From Eubacterium sp. (GTDB lineage: Bacteria; Bacillota; Clostridia; Lachnospirales; Lachnospiraceae): a DNA stretch of 64,000 nt. Below, one piece after another: positions 16,590-25,208 of this stretch (position 1 is the first letter of the stretch; each line of letters starts with the position of its first letter). Under the pieces are notes generated by a model. It made no database searches. It saw only the letters and a program-made list of their open reading frames with translations, and was not told where the DNA came from. Location of the stretch: assembly GCA_017938215.1 (NCBI GenBank), contig JAGBBZ010000023.1, positions 161,561 through 225,560 of the forward strand, in the 5' to 3' direction. Both the position numbers and the translations under genes were made by a program.

Positions 16590-18443
16590 ATGCAGATTCT
16601 ATCGTTGACCATTCAAAATTTTAAATCCATTCGGCGGTTACAAATCCGGGAGATTGAAAAAGCTTTGATTTTGGTGGGGAAAAATAATACGGGAAAAACC
16701 GCTGTATTAGACGCGATTCGTGCGGTGACGGGGCATTACCGCGTAGGGGAGCATGACTTCAATGAAAAGCGCCAAAACATTGAAATTGCCATGGAACTTG
16801 AAATTACCGAAGAAGATTTGCGACAGTTTCATGCGCGCGGTTTGGTGAGTGGATATAAAAACTATGAGGCGTGGAATCGCGAGGTGAGAGAAAAGTTGCC
16901 ATCCTTTCAGGGGGATATTCTGTCCTTCACTTGCGTCATCAATCACAGTGGAAAAGTACGATACGACGATGGGGTAAATAAGCACAATCCCTTTGTTTTG
17001 CAGGTGCTCCCGAAGTTACATTTTATCGATACCACTCGAAACCTGGCATCCTTTCAAGAAGACTTGTTGATTTTTCAAAAGTCGAAGGAACTCAGTTGTC
17101 TTCGTTCCAATAAGTGCATGTTTGATGAAGCGAAAAATTGTAATCATTGTTTTAGCTGCATCGGTTTGATCAATCAGAAAAAGCCGGAGGAATTGCAGTT
17201 ACATGAGACGGCGAAGTTGTTGGAATACAAAATCTTTCAGTTGAATATCAGCGAATTTACAAGGAAGATGAACGCGAATTACCGGAAGAATGGTGGCGTG
17301 GAGGACATCTATTATTCGCTGTCCTATGATATGGAAAAGATGTTTTCCATCGAGGTAGAGACGTGGCATGACGAGTTGAAGCGTGCCAATACCGTGGAGC
17401 ATCTGAGTAATGGTATGAAGAGCATCTACATGTTGTCTATGTTGGAAACGTATATCGAAGATGAAAATGTCATGCAAAGCATCGTGGTGGTGGAGTATCC
17501 GGAATTGTTTTTGCATCCGTCGTTGCAAAAGACCGCCAGCAAGATTTTGTATCGATTATCCAAAAAGAATCAGGTTATATTTACGACGCACTCACCGAAT
17601 ATGGTTTCTAATTTTACGCGTGGGCAGATTTGTCAGATGATTTTGGATGAAGAGGGATATTCTTCTGCCAGACAAAAGGCAGATATTGATGATATATTGG
17701 ATGACTTGGGGTACAGTGCCAATGACTTTTTGAATGTAGATTTCGTATTTATCGTGGAAGGACGACAGGATAAAACGCGTTTGCCACTGTTGTTGGAAAA
17801 GTATTATCCGGAGGTGTATGATGGAGAAGGGAATCTGTCCCGAATCTCCATTATTACCACCAATAGTTGTACCAATATTAAGACGTATGCGAATTTGAAA
17901 TACATGAATCAGCTTTATCTCCGTGACCAGTTTTTGATGGTGCGGGATGGCGATGGGAAAGATCCGGTTGAGTTGGCAGAGCAGCTTTGCAAGTATTATC
18001 GGGAGCGAAACCAGCAGGACATCGATAAACTGCCGGTGGTGCAACCGCAAAATGTATTGATACTTAAGTACTATTCCTTTGAAAATTATTTCTTGAATCC
18101 GGAAATTATGGTGAAAATCGGCGTGGTGGAAAGTGTAGACGCATTTTGGGAGACGCTGTATGAGAAGTGGCAGGAGTATTTGTATCGCATTCGAAGCGGT
18201 GTACACTTGACCGAAGTTTTAGGAAAGAAGATTGAATCGGTGGAAGAGTTGAAAGAAAACTATGAGGCCTTCAAGATTTATATGCGAGGACATAATCTCT
18301 ATGACATTTTCTATGGACCATTTCGGAAGCAGGAGGCAGAGTTGTTTCGGAAATACATCGATATTGCGCCACGAGAAGAGTTTAAAGATATTCTGGACGC
18401 AATCGATGGATTTGTATATTTTGAAGGTCGTAAGCATACATAA
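16590..18443 (+). CDS. OLD-family ATP-dependent nuclease
   Basis: 617 residues from ATG 16590, 6 nt behind AAAGGAGGG (the ATG at 16572 lies before that site). The ATPase half has Walker A GKNNTGKT (30-37), the signature LSNGMKS near 270 and Walker B VVVEYPELFLHPS. The C-terminal TOPRIM nuclease half has FIVEGRQDK (E390) and RDGDG (D453, D455). This is the class 1 OLD layout: single gene, no UvrD partner. Unusual is the insert CX5CX7CX2CX2C at residues 170-190, which could bind zinc or an iron-sulfur cluster. OLD proteins act in phage defence (P2 Old, GajA). It has its own promoter and terminator, so it is a stand-alone cargo gene. Confidence 0.88.
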   Translation: MQILSLTIQNFKSIRRLQIREIEKALILVGKNNTGKTAVLDAIRAVTGHYRVGEHDFNEKRQNIEIAMELEITEEDLRQFHARGLVSGYKNYEAWNREVREKLPSFQGDILSFTCVINHSGKVRYDDGVNKHNPFVLQVLPKLHFIDTTRNLASFQEDLLIFQKSKELSCLRSNKCMFDEAKNCNHCFSCIGLINQKKPEELQLHETAKLLEYKIFQLNISEFTRKMNANYRKNGGVEDIYYSLSYDMEKMFSIEVETWHDELKRANTVEHLSNGMKSIYMLSMLETYIEDENVMQSIVVVEYPELFLHPSLQKTASKILYRLSKKNQVIFTTHSPNMVSNFTRGQICQMILDEEGYSSARQKADIDDILDDLGYSANDFLNVDFVFIVEGRQDKTRLPLLLEKYYPEVYDGEGNLSRISIITTNSCTNIKTYANLKYMNQLYLRDQFLMVRDGDGKDPVELAEQLCKYYRERNQQDIDKLPVVQPQNVLILKYYSFENYFLNPEIMVKIGVVESVDAFWETLYEKWQEYLYRIRSGVHLTEVLGKKIESVEELKENYEAFKIYMRGHNLYDIFYGPFRKQEAELFRKYIDIAPREEFKDILDAIDGFVYFEGRKHT

Positions 18444-18445
18444 AG

Positions 18446-19225
18446 CTATCGCATGGATTTTCGAAAGGCACCTGGGGTAACCCCGGTGCTTTTTTTGAAT
18501 TGACGGATAAAATGATATACTTGGCTATATCCCAATTCCAAAGAAATGTCAGCCACAGACATGTCAGTGGAAAGGAGATATTCTTTTGCGGTTGATATTT
18601 TGTTTTCGATGATGTCGGAAAGACATGTGGTTCCGAATGCTTTTTTGTACAATACTTGAAAATAAGCAGGGGACAGCGTGATTTCTTTCGCTAAATCCTT
18701 TATTTTCCAATTCCGAGTTGGATCTGCGAGAATTCGTCGACGAATATTGGACAAATCCTGAAAATAAGGAACATTGGTATTGAGGTGGTGGGCGGCAGAC
18801 CAAGATTCTCCGATACGTGCCATCAAATGCATCATCTGGTGGTACTGAACATCCAACACAAATTCGGTGGCATGATAATATTCCTGGCAGATTCCCTGGA
18901 TGATGGGATCGATGAGGTCATGGTTGTTAATTTTGATGGGTTTATTTAAAGGAAAGTGCAATTTTGATAAAAACTCATCCAGATTTTGTGGGAGGAAGTG
19001 GATGTAGTCGTCGCAATATGGCGTTGTAACAGAAAGGTATTTAAAGGGCGTATATCCTGAGATAATAATGACGGATGGTTCGGTTATGGTGTACGTATTT
19101 TCGGAAACAGAAAGAAGTGATGGCGTCTTTATGTATAGAAGCAAAAAGTCAGCAATTCCGGATTTTCTTTCGATGGAAAAACCGTCTTCATGTATGGTGT
19201 TATAGATGGCATTGTGAATGTGCAT
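18446..19225 (-). CDS. AraC-family transcriptional regulator
   Basis: 260 residues from the ATG at 19225, with AAGGAGTG 6 nt before it; the longer frame adds codons without a ribosome site. The N-terminal half is a cupin-like ligand domain. The last 100 residues are the AraC DNA-binding domain with two helix-turn-helix units (WKIKDLAKEITLSPAYFQVLYKK, MSVADISLELGYSQVYHFIRQF, TGVTPGAFRK). Layout and ligand domain are typical of sugar-responsive AraC proteins. It is divergent from the secreted esterase gene at 19357, with about 130 bp between them, so control of that esterase is likely (inference). Confidence 0.88.
   Translation of the reverse strand: MHIHNAIYNTIHEDGFSIERKSGIADFLLLYIKTPSLLSVSENTYTITEPSVIIISGYTPFKYLSVTTPYCDDYIHFLPQNLDEFLSKLHFPLNKPIKINNHDLIDPIIQGICQEYYHATEFVLDVQYHQMMHLMARIGESWSAAHHLNTNVPYFQDLSNIRRRILADPTRNWKIKDLAKEITLSPAYFQVLYKKAFGTTCLSDIIENKISTAKEYLLSTDMSVADISLELGYSQVYHFIRQFKKSTGVTPGAFRKSMR
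18465..18497 (+). terminator. terminator inside the convergent araC 3' end
   Basis: GGCACCtGGGG pairs with CCCCGGTGC around TAA, followed by seven T (18491-18497). It ends the OLD transcript but lies inside the last codons of the opposite araC gene, encoding its conserved TPGAFRK stretch. Confidence 0.65.
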
Positions 19226-19356
19226 GATATCACTCCTTTTCATAATTATATGTGTATTTATTGCAATTATACGACATTGAGAAATGAAATGCAAGGATGT
19301 AGAATGAAATTACAACGTACCAATCGTTTATTTTATGAAAGAATGGAGAGATGTAT

Positions 19357-20643
19357 ATGTTGACAAACAACAAAACGAAAAAAGCAGTTGCACTTGTACT
19401 TGCTGGAGCGATGCTCGTTCCGGGATTGTGCTTTGAGACTTCTGCTTCGGCAAAGGCAAAATGCACAGTAAAATCAATGACATTATATACGGGACAAAAA
19501 AAGACGATTAAAGTGAAGGGAAAGGTAAAAAAGGCAAAGTACTCCTTTAAATCTTCCAAAAAATCGGTTGCAAAAGTAAGTAAAAAGGGTGTCGTAACAG
19601 CGAAAAAAGCAGGAAAAGCGTGGATTACTGTTACGGAAAAGAAAAAGGCAAAAAAGAAAATCGTAGGTAAAGTGAAAGTGACAGTAAAGAAAAAGACTGT
19701 TGCTCCAACACAAACACCAGAAAATACAACACCGGTACCAGCTGTGACGGAGTCGGCAAAGCCTACGGTGGCACCAACCATTGCGCCAACACCAGTACCT
19801 ACACCATCGGAAACACCAGTTGCTACTTCGAAACCAAAATCATTTATTGATGAAAATTTTGAAGTACCAGAAGAGTTTGAAGAAGAATATGATGATTATA
19901 CATATGCTGAACCACAGACCATTACATATTACTCAAATGTTTCCGAAGCAAACAGAAATGCAGTGATTTATCTGCCGGCAGATTATGATGCAAGCAAAGA
20001 GTATCCAATCATGTATTTGTTGCACGGAATCGGTGGAAGTGAAAACGAGTGGAAAAGTGGTATGCCGGAGTATATCACAGGTAACTTGAATCGTGATGGT
20101 GAAATACCGAAAATGATTATTGTATGTCCAAACCAGTTGGTACAAATACCAGGAGAAGAGATGCCAAGTTATTACTTGGATCCAGGCAGATTTGTAATGT
20201 TTAATCGTATGGTAGAAGAGTTGCGAACCAGTTTGATTCCATATATGGAGGAAAATTATTCCATCATGGAGGGCCGTGACAATCATGCTATTGCAGGTTT
20301 GTCGATGGGTGGCCGAACCAGTTTGTATTGTGGATTTAACATGTTAGACTACTTTAGCTACATTGGCGCCTTTGAACCAGCGCCGGGAGTTCTTGGCGAT
20401 CCGGAAGACGGCGGTTTGTTTGCGAGAGAGGATTTTAAAATTCCAGAAGAGTACCAGTCTACGACATTGATTATGATTCAGCAAGGGGCAAATGATGATG
20501 TGGTGTCGGATAATCCAACACAATACCACGAGGCATTAGAGGAAAATGGTGTTCCGCATATGTTTAATATTGTTCCTTATGGACATGACTGGTCAGCATG
20601 GAAAGAAGGCTTGTATAATTTTGCGAGACGTGTGTTCCAGTAA
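19357..20643 (+). CDS. secreted esterase with Ig-like domain
   Basis: 428 residues. A signal peptide (residues 1 to about 33, KKAVALVLAGAMLVPGLCF, AxA cleavage) is followed by a Lys-rich BIG2-like Ig domain (about 34-110), a Pro/Thr-rich linker (about 113-160) and a CE1/esterase D-type alpha/beta hydrolase. The nucleophile is in GLSMGG (S316), a candidate acid in NDD (D380/D381), and the histidine in PYGHDW (H410). Members deacetylate or deferuloylate xylan and similar polysaccharides, so an extracellular plant-fibre role is likely. ATG 19357 fits the GGAG at 19345 better than ATG 19351. The divergent AraC gene is its probable regulator. Confidence 0.85.
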   Translation: MLTNNKTKKAVALVLAGAMLVPGLCFETSASAKAKCTVKSMTLYTGQKKTIKVKGKVKKAKYSFKSSKKSVAKVSKKGVVTAKKAGKAWITVTEKKKAKKKIVGKVKVTVKKKTVAPTQTPENTTPVPAVTESAKPTVAPTIAPTPVPTPSETPVATSKPKSFIDENFEVPEEFEEEYDDYTYAEPQTITYYSNVSEANRNAVIYLPADYDASKEYPIMYLLHGIGGSENEWKSGMPEYITGNLNRDGEIPKMIIVCPNQLVQIPGEEMPSYYLDPGRFVMFNRMVEELRTSLIPYMEENYSIMEGRDNHAIAGLSMGGRTSLYCGFNMLDYFSYIGAFEPAPGVLGDPEDGGLFAREDFKIPEEYQSTTLIMIQQGANDDVVSDNPTQYHEALEENGVPHMFNIVPYGHDWSAWKEGLYNFARRVFQ

Positions 20644-20681
20644 GCAAAACGATTCATGTAAATATAAAATAAGCTGAAATC

Positions 20682-20722
20682 AAAAGGCGTATGAGACATT
20701 ATTGTTTCTCATGCGCTTTTTG
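20682..20722 (+). terminator. terminator behind esterase
   Basis: A stem of about 13 bp (20682-20696 with 20707-20720), with one bulge and one G-U pair, ending in five T. Confidence 0.75.
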
Positions 20723-20752
20723 TTGTAATACAATAAAAAACTATGGTATAAT
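20723..20752 (+). promoter_or_regulatory. promoter of the methionine/folate operon
   Basis: TTGTAA (20723-20728), 18-bp spacer, consensus TATAAT (20747-20752), about 50 bp before the start codon. No SAM or folate riboswitch is visible in this short leader. Confidence 0.6.
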
Positions 20753-20807
20753 GAGTCTAGTTGAGGATGACATAAATCCCAACAGTATGTACGAAATGGA
20801 GAGTAGC

Positions 20808-22571
20808 ATGAATCACATAAATATTTCAGATATATTGAAACAACAAAAATTATTATTTGACGGTGGATTTGGCACTTACTATGCGCAAGTTTACGACACG
20901 AAAGAATTACCGGAACTGGCGAACATTCTTTATCCGGAACGAGTGAGTCGAATCCATGAAGAATACGTTGAGGCGGGAGCTCAGATTATCCGTACCAACA
21001 CCTTTGCTAGTAATACCATTTCCATGGAATTGCCATGGAATGAGGTGGAGGAAAATATCCGTCAGGGGTACCGTTTGGCAAAACAGGTGGCGGATGAGAA
21101 CGATGTTTACGTGGCAGCGGACATCGGACAGATTCCAGTGGAGAATCTAGAGAATTGGGAAACGATTTCTAAGGAATACGTAAAGATTTGCCGGACCTGT
21201 TTGGAAGAAGGTGCAGAAATTATAGTTTTCGAAACATTTGCCGATATCGAGGATATTCGGGAGGCCATTGACTATATTGGTAATCAGGCATTTGTTATCT
21301 TGCAGTTTTCGGTGAACCAGTTTGGTTACAGTGGTTCTGGACTCAGTGCAAGAAATCTCGTGCAACGAGCAGAAGAAAATGAATATGTGGATGCCATAGG
21401 TTTTAATTGTGGCGTGGGTCCGGGACACATGCAACAAGTCATCGAAGGCCTTTCTGTGTCGGGAAAGAAATATCTTACTGCATTGCCAAATGCAAGTTAT
21501 CCTCAGCTTGTAAGCAATCGCATGGTTTTTAAAAATACAAACTTGGACTATTTTGTGGAAAAAGTTCAGGAGATGCTGAAAATGGGTGTGGATATCATCG
21601 GAGGATGTTGTGGCACGACGCCGGCGTATGTTCGTGCGATGAAGGAAGCGATATCCTTCGCGCAACCGGAGAAAGTGCTGGTGGAAAACGAACCACAGAT
21701 AAAACAAGAACCGGAAAAAAATCCATCTTTCTATGCTGGAAAAGAGGGGAAGAAACTGATTGCGGTTGAGTTGGTGCCGCCGCTTGGAAGCGATGATCAG
21801 GTGCTAATGGATGCGGCTCATTTGCTTTTGAAAAGCGGAGCAGACGTACTGACTTTCCCAGATTCTCCGTCGGGACGAACAAGAGCAGATTCGGTGTTGA
21901 TGGCAGAAAAAGTGGCAAAGGAAACAGGAATGTGTGTGATGCCGCACCTTTGCTGTCGTGATAAAAATGCCATTGCTATGCGATCACAGGTGCTGGGGGC
22001 GTACATTAATCAAATCCAGAATTTCCTTGTGATTACGGGGGATCCGATACCGACCATGGCACGAGGAGATGTGAAAAGTGTATTCAATTTTGATTCCGTA
22101 GGACTTATGCGTCTTATGAATGATATGAATGAGGAGCAGTTTGCAGAGGCGCCGATTTGTTACGGCGGTGCGATAAATCAAGGGCGGAAAAATTTAGACA
22201 TTGAGATAGCTAGAGTGAAGAAAAAAATGGAGGCAGGTGCAACGTTTTTCTTTACCCAACCAATTTGTACCAGAGAAAGTGTGGAGCGGGTAAGACGTAT
22301 TAAGGAAGAGACAGGGGCGCGAATTTTATGTGGTATTATGCCGTTTGTCAGCTTGCGCAATGCCACCTTTATGAAAAATGAAATGACTGGCATCGGTGTG
22401 ACGGATGAAGTGCTGGCACGATACCGAGCCGATATGACCAAAGAGGAAGGCGAGGAGACAGGAGTAGAATTAGCGAGAGAAATGATGGCTCTTGCGGATG
22501 ATTTTGCCGATGGATATTATTTTTCCTTCCCATTTAACCGGGTGTATATGTTGGAAAAGATTTTACAGTGA
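20808..22571 (+). CDS. homocysteine S-methyltransferase / methylene-THF reductase
   Basis: 588 residues. The N-terminal half (1-300) is a homocysteine S-methyltransferase: LLFDGGFGTYYAQ, GFNCGVGPGHM near 200 and GGCCGTTPAYVRAM near 265, giving the three zinc-binding cysteines. The C-terminal half (about 330-588) is a 5,10-methylenetetrahydrofolate reductase (IAVELVPPLGSDDQ, ITGDPIP, FFFTQPICTRE). The layout matches B. subtilis YitJ, which makes methyl-THF and methylates homocysteine to methionine. ATG 20808 is chosen for the GGAGAG 6 nt upstream; the frame is open earlier. The next gene follows after 14 bp, so it leads a three-gene operon. Confidence 0.9.
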   Translation: MNHINISDILKQQKLLFDGGFGTYYAQVYDTKELPELANILYPERVSRIHEEYVEAGAQIIRTNTFASNTISMELPWNEVEENIRQGYRLAKQVADENDVYVAADIGQIPVENLENWETISKEYVKICRTCLEEGAEIIVFETFADIEDIREAIDYIGNQAFVILQFSVNQFGYSGSGLSARNLVQRAEENEYVDAIGFNCGVGPGHMQQVIEGLSVSGKKYLTALPNASYPQLVSNRMVFKNTNLDYFVEKVQEMLKMGVDIIGGCCGTTPAYVRAMKEAISFAQPEKVLVENEPQIKQEPEKNPSFYAGKEGKKLIAVELVPPLGSDDQVLMDAAHLLLKSGADVLTFPDSPSGRTRADSVLMAEKVAKETGMCVMPHLCCRDKNAIAMRSQVLGAYINQIQNFLVITGDPIPTMARGDVKSVFNFDSVGLMRLMNDMNEEQFAEAPICYGGAINQGRKNLDIEIARVKKKMEAGATFFFTQPICTRESVERVRRIKEETGARILCGIMPFVSLRNATFMKNEMTGIGVTDEVLARYRADMTKEEGEETGVELAREMMALADDFADGYYFSFPFNRVYMLEKILQ

Positions 22572-22585
22572 TAAAGGAGGAACCT

Positions 22586-23464
22586 ATGACGACAAAAGAG
22601 ATGACACGAGAGTATTTTGACAGCTTGATGTTGGAGATGCGTCTCATGGACAGTGGGGTGCCGAGCACCGAGATGGAACTTTATGGAAAGCGTTTTCAGA
22701 CACCGATCATGACGGCAGCATTGTCGCATATTGGCACCTTTAACCCAGATTTGCCAAGTGGTATGGTTCAGTATGCTCAGGGAGCTGCGATGGCAGGAGC
22801 GGTGCATTGGATTGGAATGGGAAGCGATGAGGAATTTGAAGAAGTGGCGGCGACCGGAGTGCCAACCATTCGAATCATCAAGCCGTATGCAGAGGAAAAT
22901 AGAATCTATGGCCAGATTCAGTGTGCCGAGAAAAATGATGCATTGGCAGTGGGAATGGACATTGATCACATGTTTGGTCTAGATGGCAATCCAGATATCT
23001 GCATGGGGGAGCAGATGGCAGTGAAAACTTCGGCGGATTTACGGCGTTACATTGCTTCTACGAAGTTACCATTTATTATGAAAGGTGTACTCAGTGTACA
23101 GGATGCGGTGAAATGTGCAGAAATCGGGGCGCAGGGAATCGTGGTTTCTCATCATGGCGGACGATTGAACTCGGCAGTACCACCATTGTATGTGCTGCCT
23201 GAGATTGTGAAAGCGGTGGGAGAACAGATGCCGATTTTTGTGGATTGTGGTATTTGCTCTGGTATGGATGCTTACAAAGCATTGGCGCTGGGAGCTACAG
23301 CTGTTAGTGTGGGCACTCATTTGATTCCATGTATTCGTCAAGGAGGCGCGGAGGGTGTTGGAAAGCGTATTCAGGAAATGACGGAAGAACTGAAGGGAGC
23401 TATGGCATACACGGGCGTGACAAACACGAAAGAATTTGATGCGACGGTGATTCGACACTTGTAG
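22586..23464 (+). CDS. FMN-dependent alpha-hydroxy-acid dehydrogenase
   Basis: 292 residues, TIM barrel. FMN-dependent (S)-2-hydroxy acid dehydrogenase features are IMTAALSHIG near 40, KLPFIMKGVLSVQDA, the catalytic segment IVVSHHGGRLNSAVPP (His-x-x-Gly-Gly-Arg) and DCGICSGMDAYKALALGATAVSVG for the FMN phosphate. It is shorter than classical lactate or glycolate oxidases (about 350-380). Likely reaction: oxidation of a 2-hydroxy acid such as lactate; the substrate is not certain. AAAGGAGG is 5 nt before ATG 22586. It lies in one operon with the methyltransferase and the sugar isomerase-like gene. Confidence 0.8.
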   Translation: MTTKEMTREYFDSLMLEMRLMDSGVPSTEMELYGKRFQTPIMTAALSHIGTFNPDLPSGMVQYAQGAAMAGAVHWIGMGSDEEFEEVAATGVPTIRIIKPYAEENRIYGQIQCAEKNDALAVGMDIDHMFGLDGNPDICMGEQMAVKTSADLRRYIASTKLPFIMKGVLSVQDAVKCAEIGAQGIVVSHHGGRLNSAVPPLYVLPEIVKAVGEQMPIFVDCGICSGMDAYKALALGATAVSVGTHLIPCIRQGGAEGVGKRIQEMTEELKGAMAYTGVTNTKEFDATVIRHL

Positions 23465-23478
23465 AAAGGAGGCGTACT

Positions 23479-24342
23479 ATGAGACTTGGCGGAACGGTAT
23501 TTTATGATGGAACAAATCCGGAAGAATACGCCTTGGCACATGTGGAAAAGGGCTTTGGAGCTGCATTGTGTCCCGATTGGATTTCTTTGGAAAATCCGGC
23601 GCAGTTAGACGAATTTAAGCGGGCGATGCGAAAACATGATGTCTGCATTGCAGAAGTGGGGGCATGGTGCAATCCACTTCATCCGGACAAAAAGGAAGCG
23701 GAGAAAAATATTCAATATATGATTCAGCGGTTGCAGTTAGCAGAGGAATTAGAAGCCGTAACCTGTGTCAATATACTGGGGACGAAATCTGTTGAAAACT
23801 GGTATGCACCGACTCGAGAAAGTTATAGCAACGCCTTTTTTGAAGAGGCAGTGGCGGTGAGTCAGCGTATCATCGATGCGGTGAAGCCTGTCCATACGAA
23901 GCTTTCTTTTGAGATGATGCCCTATAATTTCCTAGACGATGCCAAAGAATATTTGCATTTTTTGGGAGCGGTGGATCGGGATGGGGCTGGGGTGCATCTG
24001 GATATTTGCAACACCATCAACCACCCGCGATTGCTGTATCGCAATGAAGAACATATTCGTGAGACATTTTCACTTTTACGAGACAAGATTGTGACGTTGC
24101 ATTTAAAGGATATTACGTTGCGGAAAGACACATTCACTGTGGAGTTCAACGAAGTGTTGATTGGGACGGGAGATGTGAATTATGAGGTTTTGATGAAGGA
24201 AATCGCTGCGTTGTCTGTGGATACCCCAGCGATGCTGGAACATTTGCAGACGGAAGAAGAGTATGATGCGGCTACTGCGGCGACACTAGCGTATGCGGAA
24301 ATGGCGGGCATGGAGAAAAAAGGTATGGTTTGGCAGTTGTAA
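23479..24342 (+). CDS. sugar phosphate isomerase/epimerase-like TIM barrel
   Basis: 287 residues of the xylose-isomerase-like TIM barrel family. Metal-binding motifs: KLSFEMMPYNFLDD (Glu), GVHLDICNTIN (Asp), KIVTLHLKDI (His), and the final Glu near VDTPAMLEHLQTEEEY. Members isomerise or epimerise sugars and sugar acids. GAAAGGAGG precedes ATG 23479, and the gap to the upstream gene is 14 bp. Together with the hydroxy-acid dehydrogenase it suggests a small catabolic branch for a hydroxy or sugar acid (inference). The exact substrate cannot be read from sequence. Confidence 0.8.
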   Translation: MRLGGTVFYDGTNPEEYALAHVEKGFGAALCPDWISLENPAQLDEFKRAMRKHDVCIAEVGAWCNPLHPDKKEAEKNIQYMIQRLQLAEELEAVTCVNILGTKSVENWYAPTRESYSNAFFEEAVAVSQRIIDAVKPVHTKLSFEMMPYNFLDDAKEYLHFLGAVDRDGAGVHLDICNTINHPRLLYRNEEHIRETFSLLRDKIVTLHLKDITLRKDTFTVEFNEVLIGTGDVNYEVLMKEIAALSVDTPAMLEHLQTEEEYDAATAATLAYAEMAGMEKKGMVWQL

Positions 24343-24349
24343 CAAAGAG

Positions 24350-24377
24350 AGAAGTCCTGCGAAAGCAAGACTTCTTT
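24350..24377. terminator. bidirectional terminator
   Basis: AGAAGTCcTGC-gaaa-GCAaGACTTCT with a T-run on the plus strand, between two converging genes. On the minus strand the preceding A-rich bases give a weaker tail. Confidence 0.7.
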
Positions 24378-24383
24378 TTTGGA

Positions 24384-25085
24384 TTATTCTATTATTTTCC
24401 CATCTGTGGATATCGTCACAACTCGCCAGGAGATGAATTTTCCACTATTTTGAATCGCCTTTTTTGCGGCTGATTCAATGCCACCACAGCAAGGAACTTC
24501 CATGCGAACAATGGTAATACTTTTGATGTTGTTATTCGAGATGATTTCTGTTAGTTTGTCCGCGTAGTCCACGGCGTCTAATTTCGGACAGCCAATCAAA
24601 GTGACATGGTTGCGGATGAATTCGTGATGGAAATTACCGTAGGCATAAGCGGTGCAATCTGCAGCGATTAGGAGATTTGCGTTATTAAAATATGGTGCAT
24701 TTACGGGAGCGAGTTTGATTTGAACCGGCCACTGAGAGAGTTGACTGGAAATCGGTTGGCTGCTTGGTGTATTGATGGAAGTTTGTGGCTGGAGTGCCTT
24801 TGCCTGAGACCCCGGACAACCGCAAGGAAGTGGCGAGGACGGATTCTTTTTGGCTTTGGCAGCCAGAACCGCAGCTTCGTTGTAGGCAGGTGCTTCTCGC
24901 TCTTCGAAAGTGATGGCTCCCGTTGGACATGCAGGAAGACAGTCACCGAGACCGTCACAATAATCCTCTCGCATAAGTTTTGCTTTTCCATCCACCATAT
25001 CGATGGCACCTTCATGACAGGCGCTAGCACAGGCACCACATCCATTGCACTTTTCTTCGTTGATCTTTATTATTTTTCGAATCAT
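24384..25085 (-). CDS. 4Fe-4S ferredoxin-type protein
   Basis: 233 residues, start at 25085 (GGAGG 8 nt before). Two ferredoxin clusters stand at the N-terminus: CNGCGACASACHEGAI and a second, variant set in DYCDGLGDCLPACPTGAI. The middle has a Pro/Ser-rich linker with the extra cysteine motif CGCPG. The C-terminal domain (about 120-233) has LLIAADCTAYAYGNFH, IGCPKLD and VPCCGGIE, further cysteines that could hold metal. Such proteins are common in anaerobes as electron-transfer or sensor proteins of unknown partner. It is divergent from a Crp/Fnr gene, and a likely operator lies between them. Confidence 0.8.
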   Translation of the reverse strand: MIRKIIKINEEKCNGCGACASACHEGAIDMVDGKAKLMREDYCDGLGDCLPACPTGAITFEEREAPAYNEAAVLAAKAKKNPSSPLPCGCPGSQAKALQPQTSINTPSSQPISSQLSQWPVQIKLAPVNAPYFNNANLLIAADCTAYAYGNFHHEFIRNHVTLIGCPKLDAVDYADKLTEIISNNNIKSITIVRMEVPCCGGIESAAKKAIQNSGKFISWRVVTISTDGKIIE

Positions 25086-25155
25086 ATATAAATCCTCCAT
25101 TTTTTGAATATCTTGACCTTACATGCTTATCATAGTACAATAAAAGTAGAAAGTA

Positions 25156-25171
25156 TGTTGAAAATTCAACA
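25156..25171. promoter_or_regulatory. Crp/Fnr-type operator
   Basis: TGTTGAAAATTCAACA: arms TGTTGA and TCAACA around AAAT. The geometry TGTTG-N6-CAACA matches that of CRP/FNR sites. It lies between the divergent ferredoxin-type and Crp/Fnr genes, so it could serve both. Confidence 0.6.
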
Positions 25172-25208
25172 AAATAAATTTTTTTAGGAAGGTAACGATT
25201 CGGGACCA

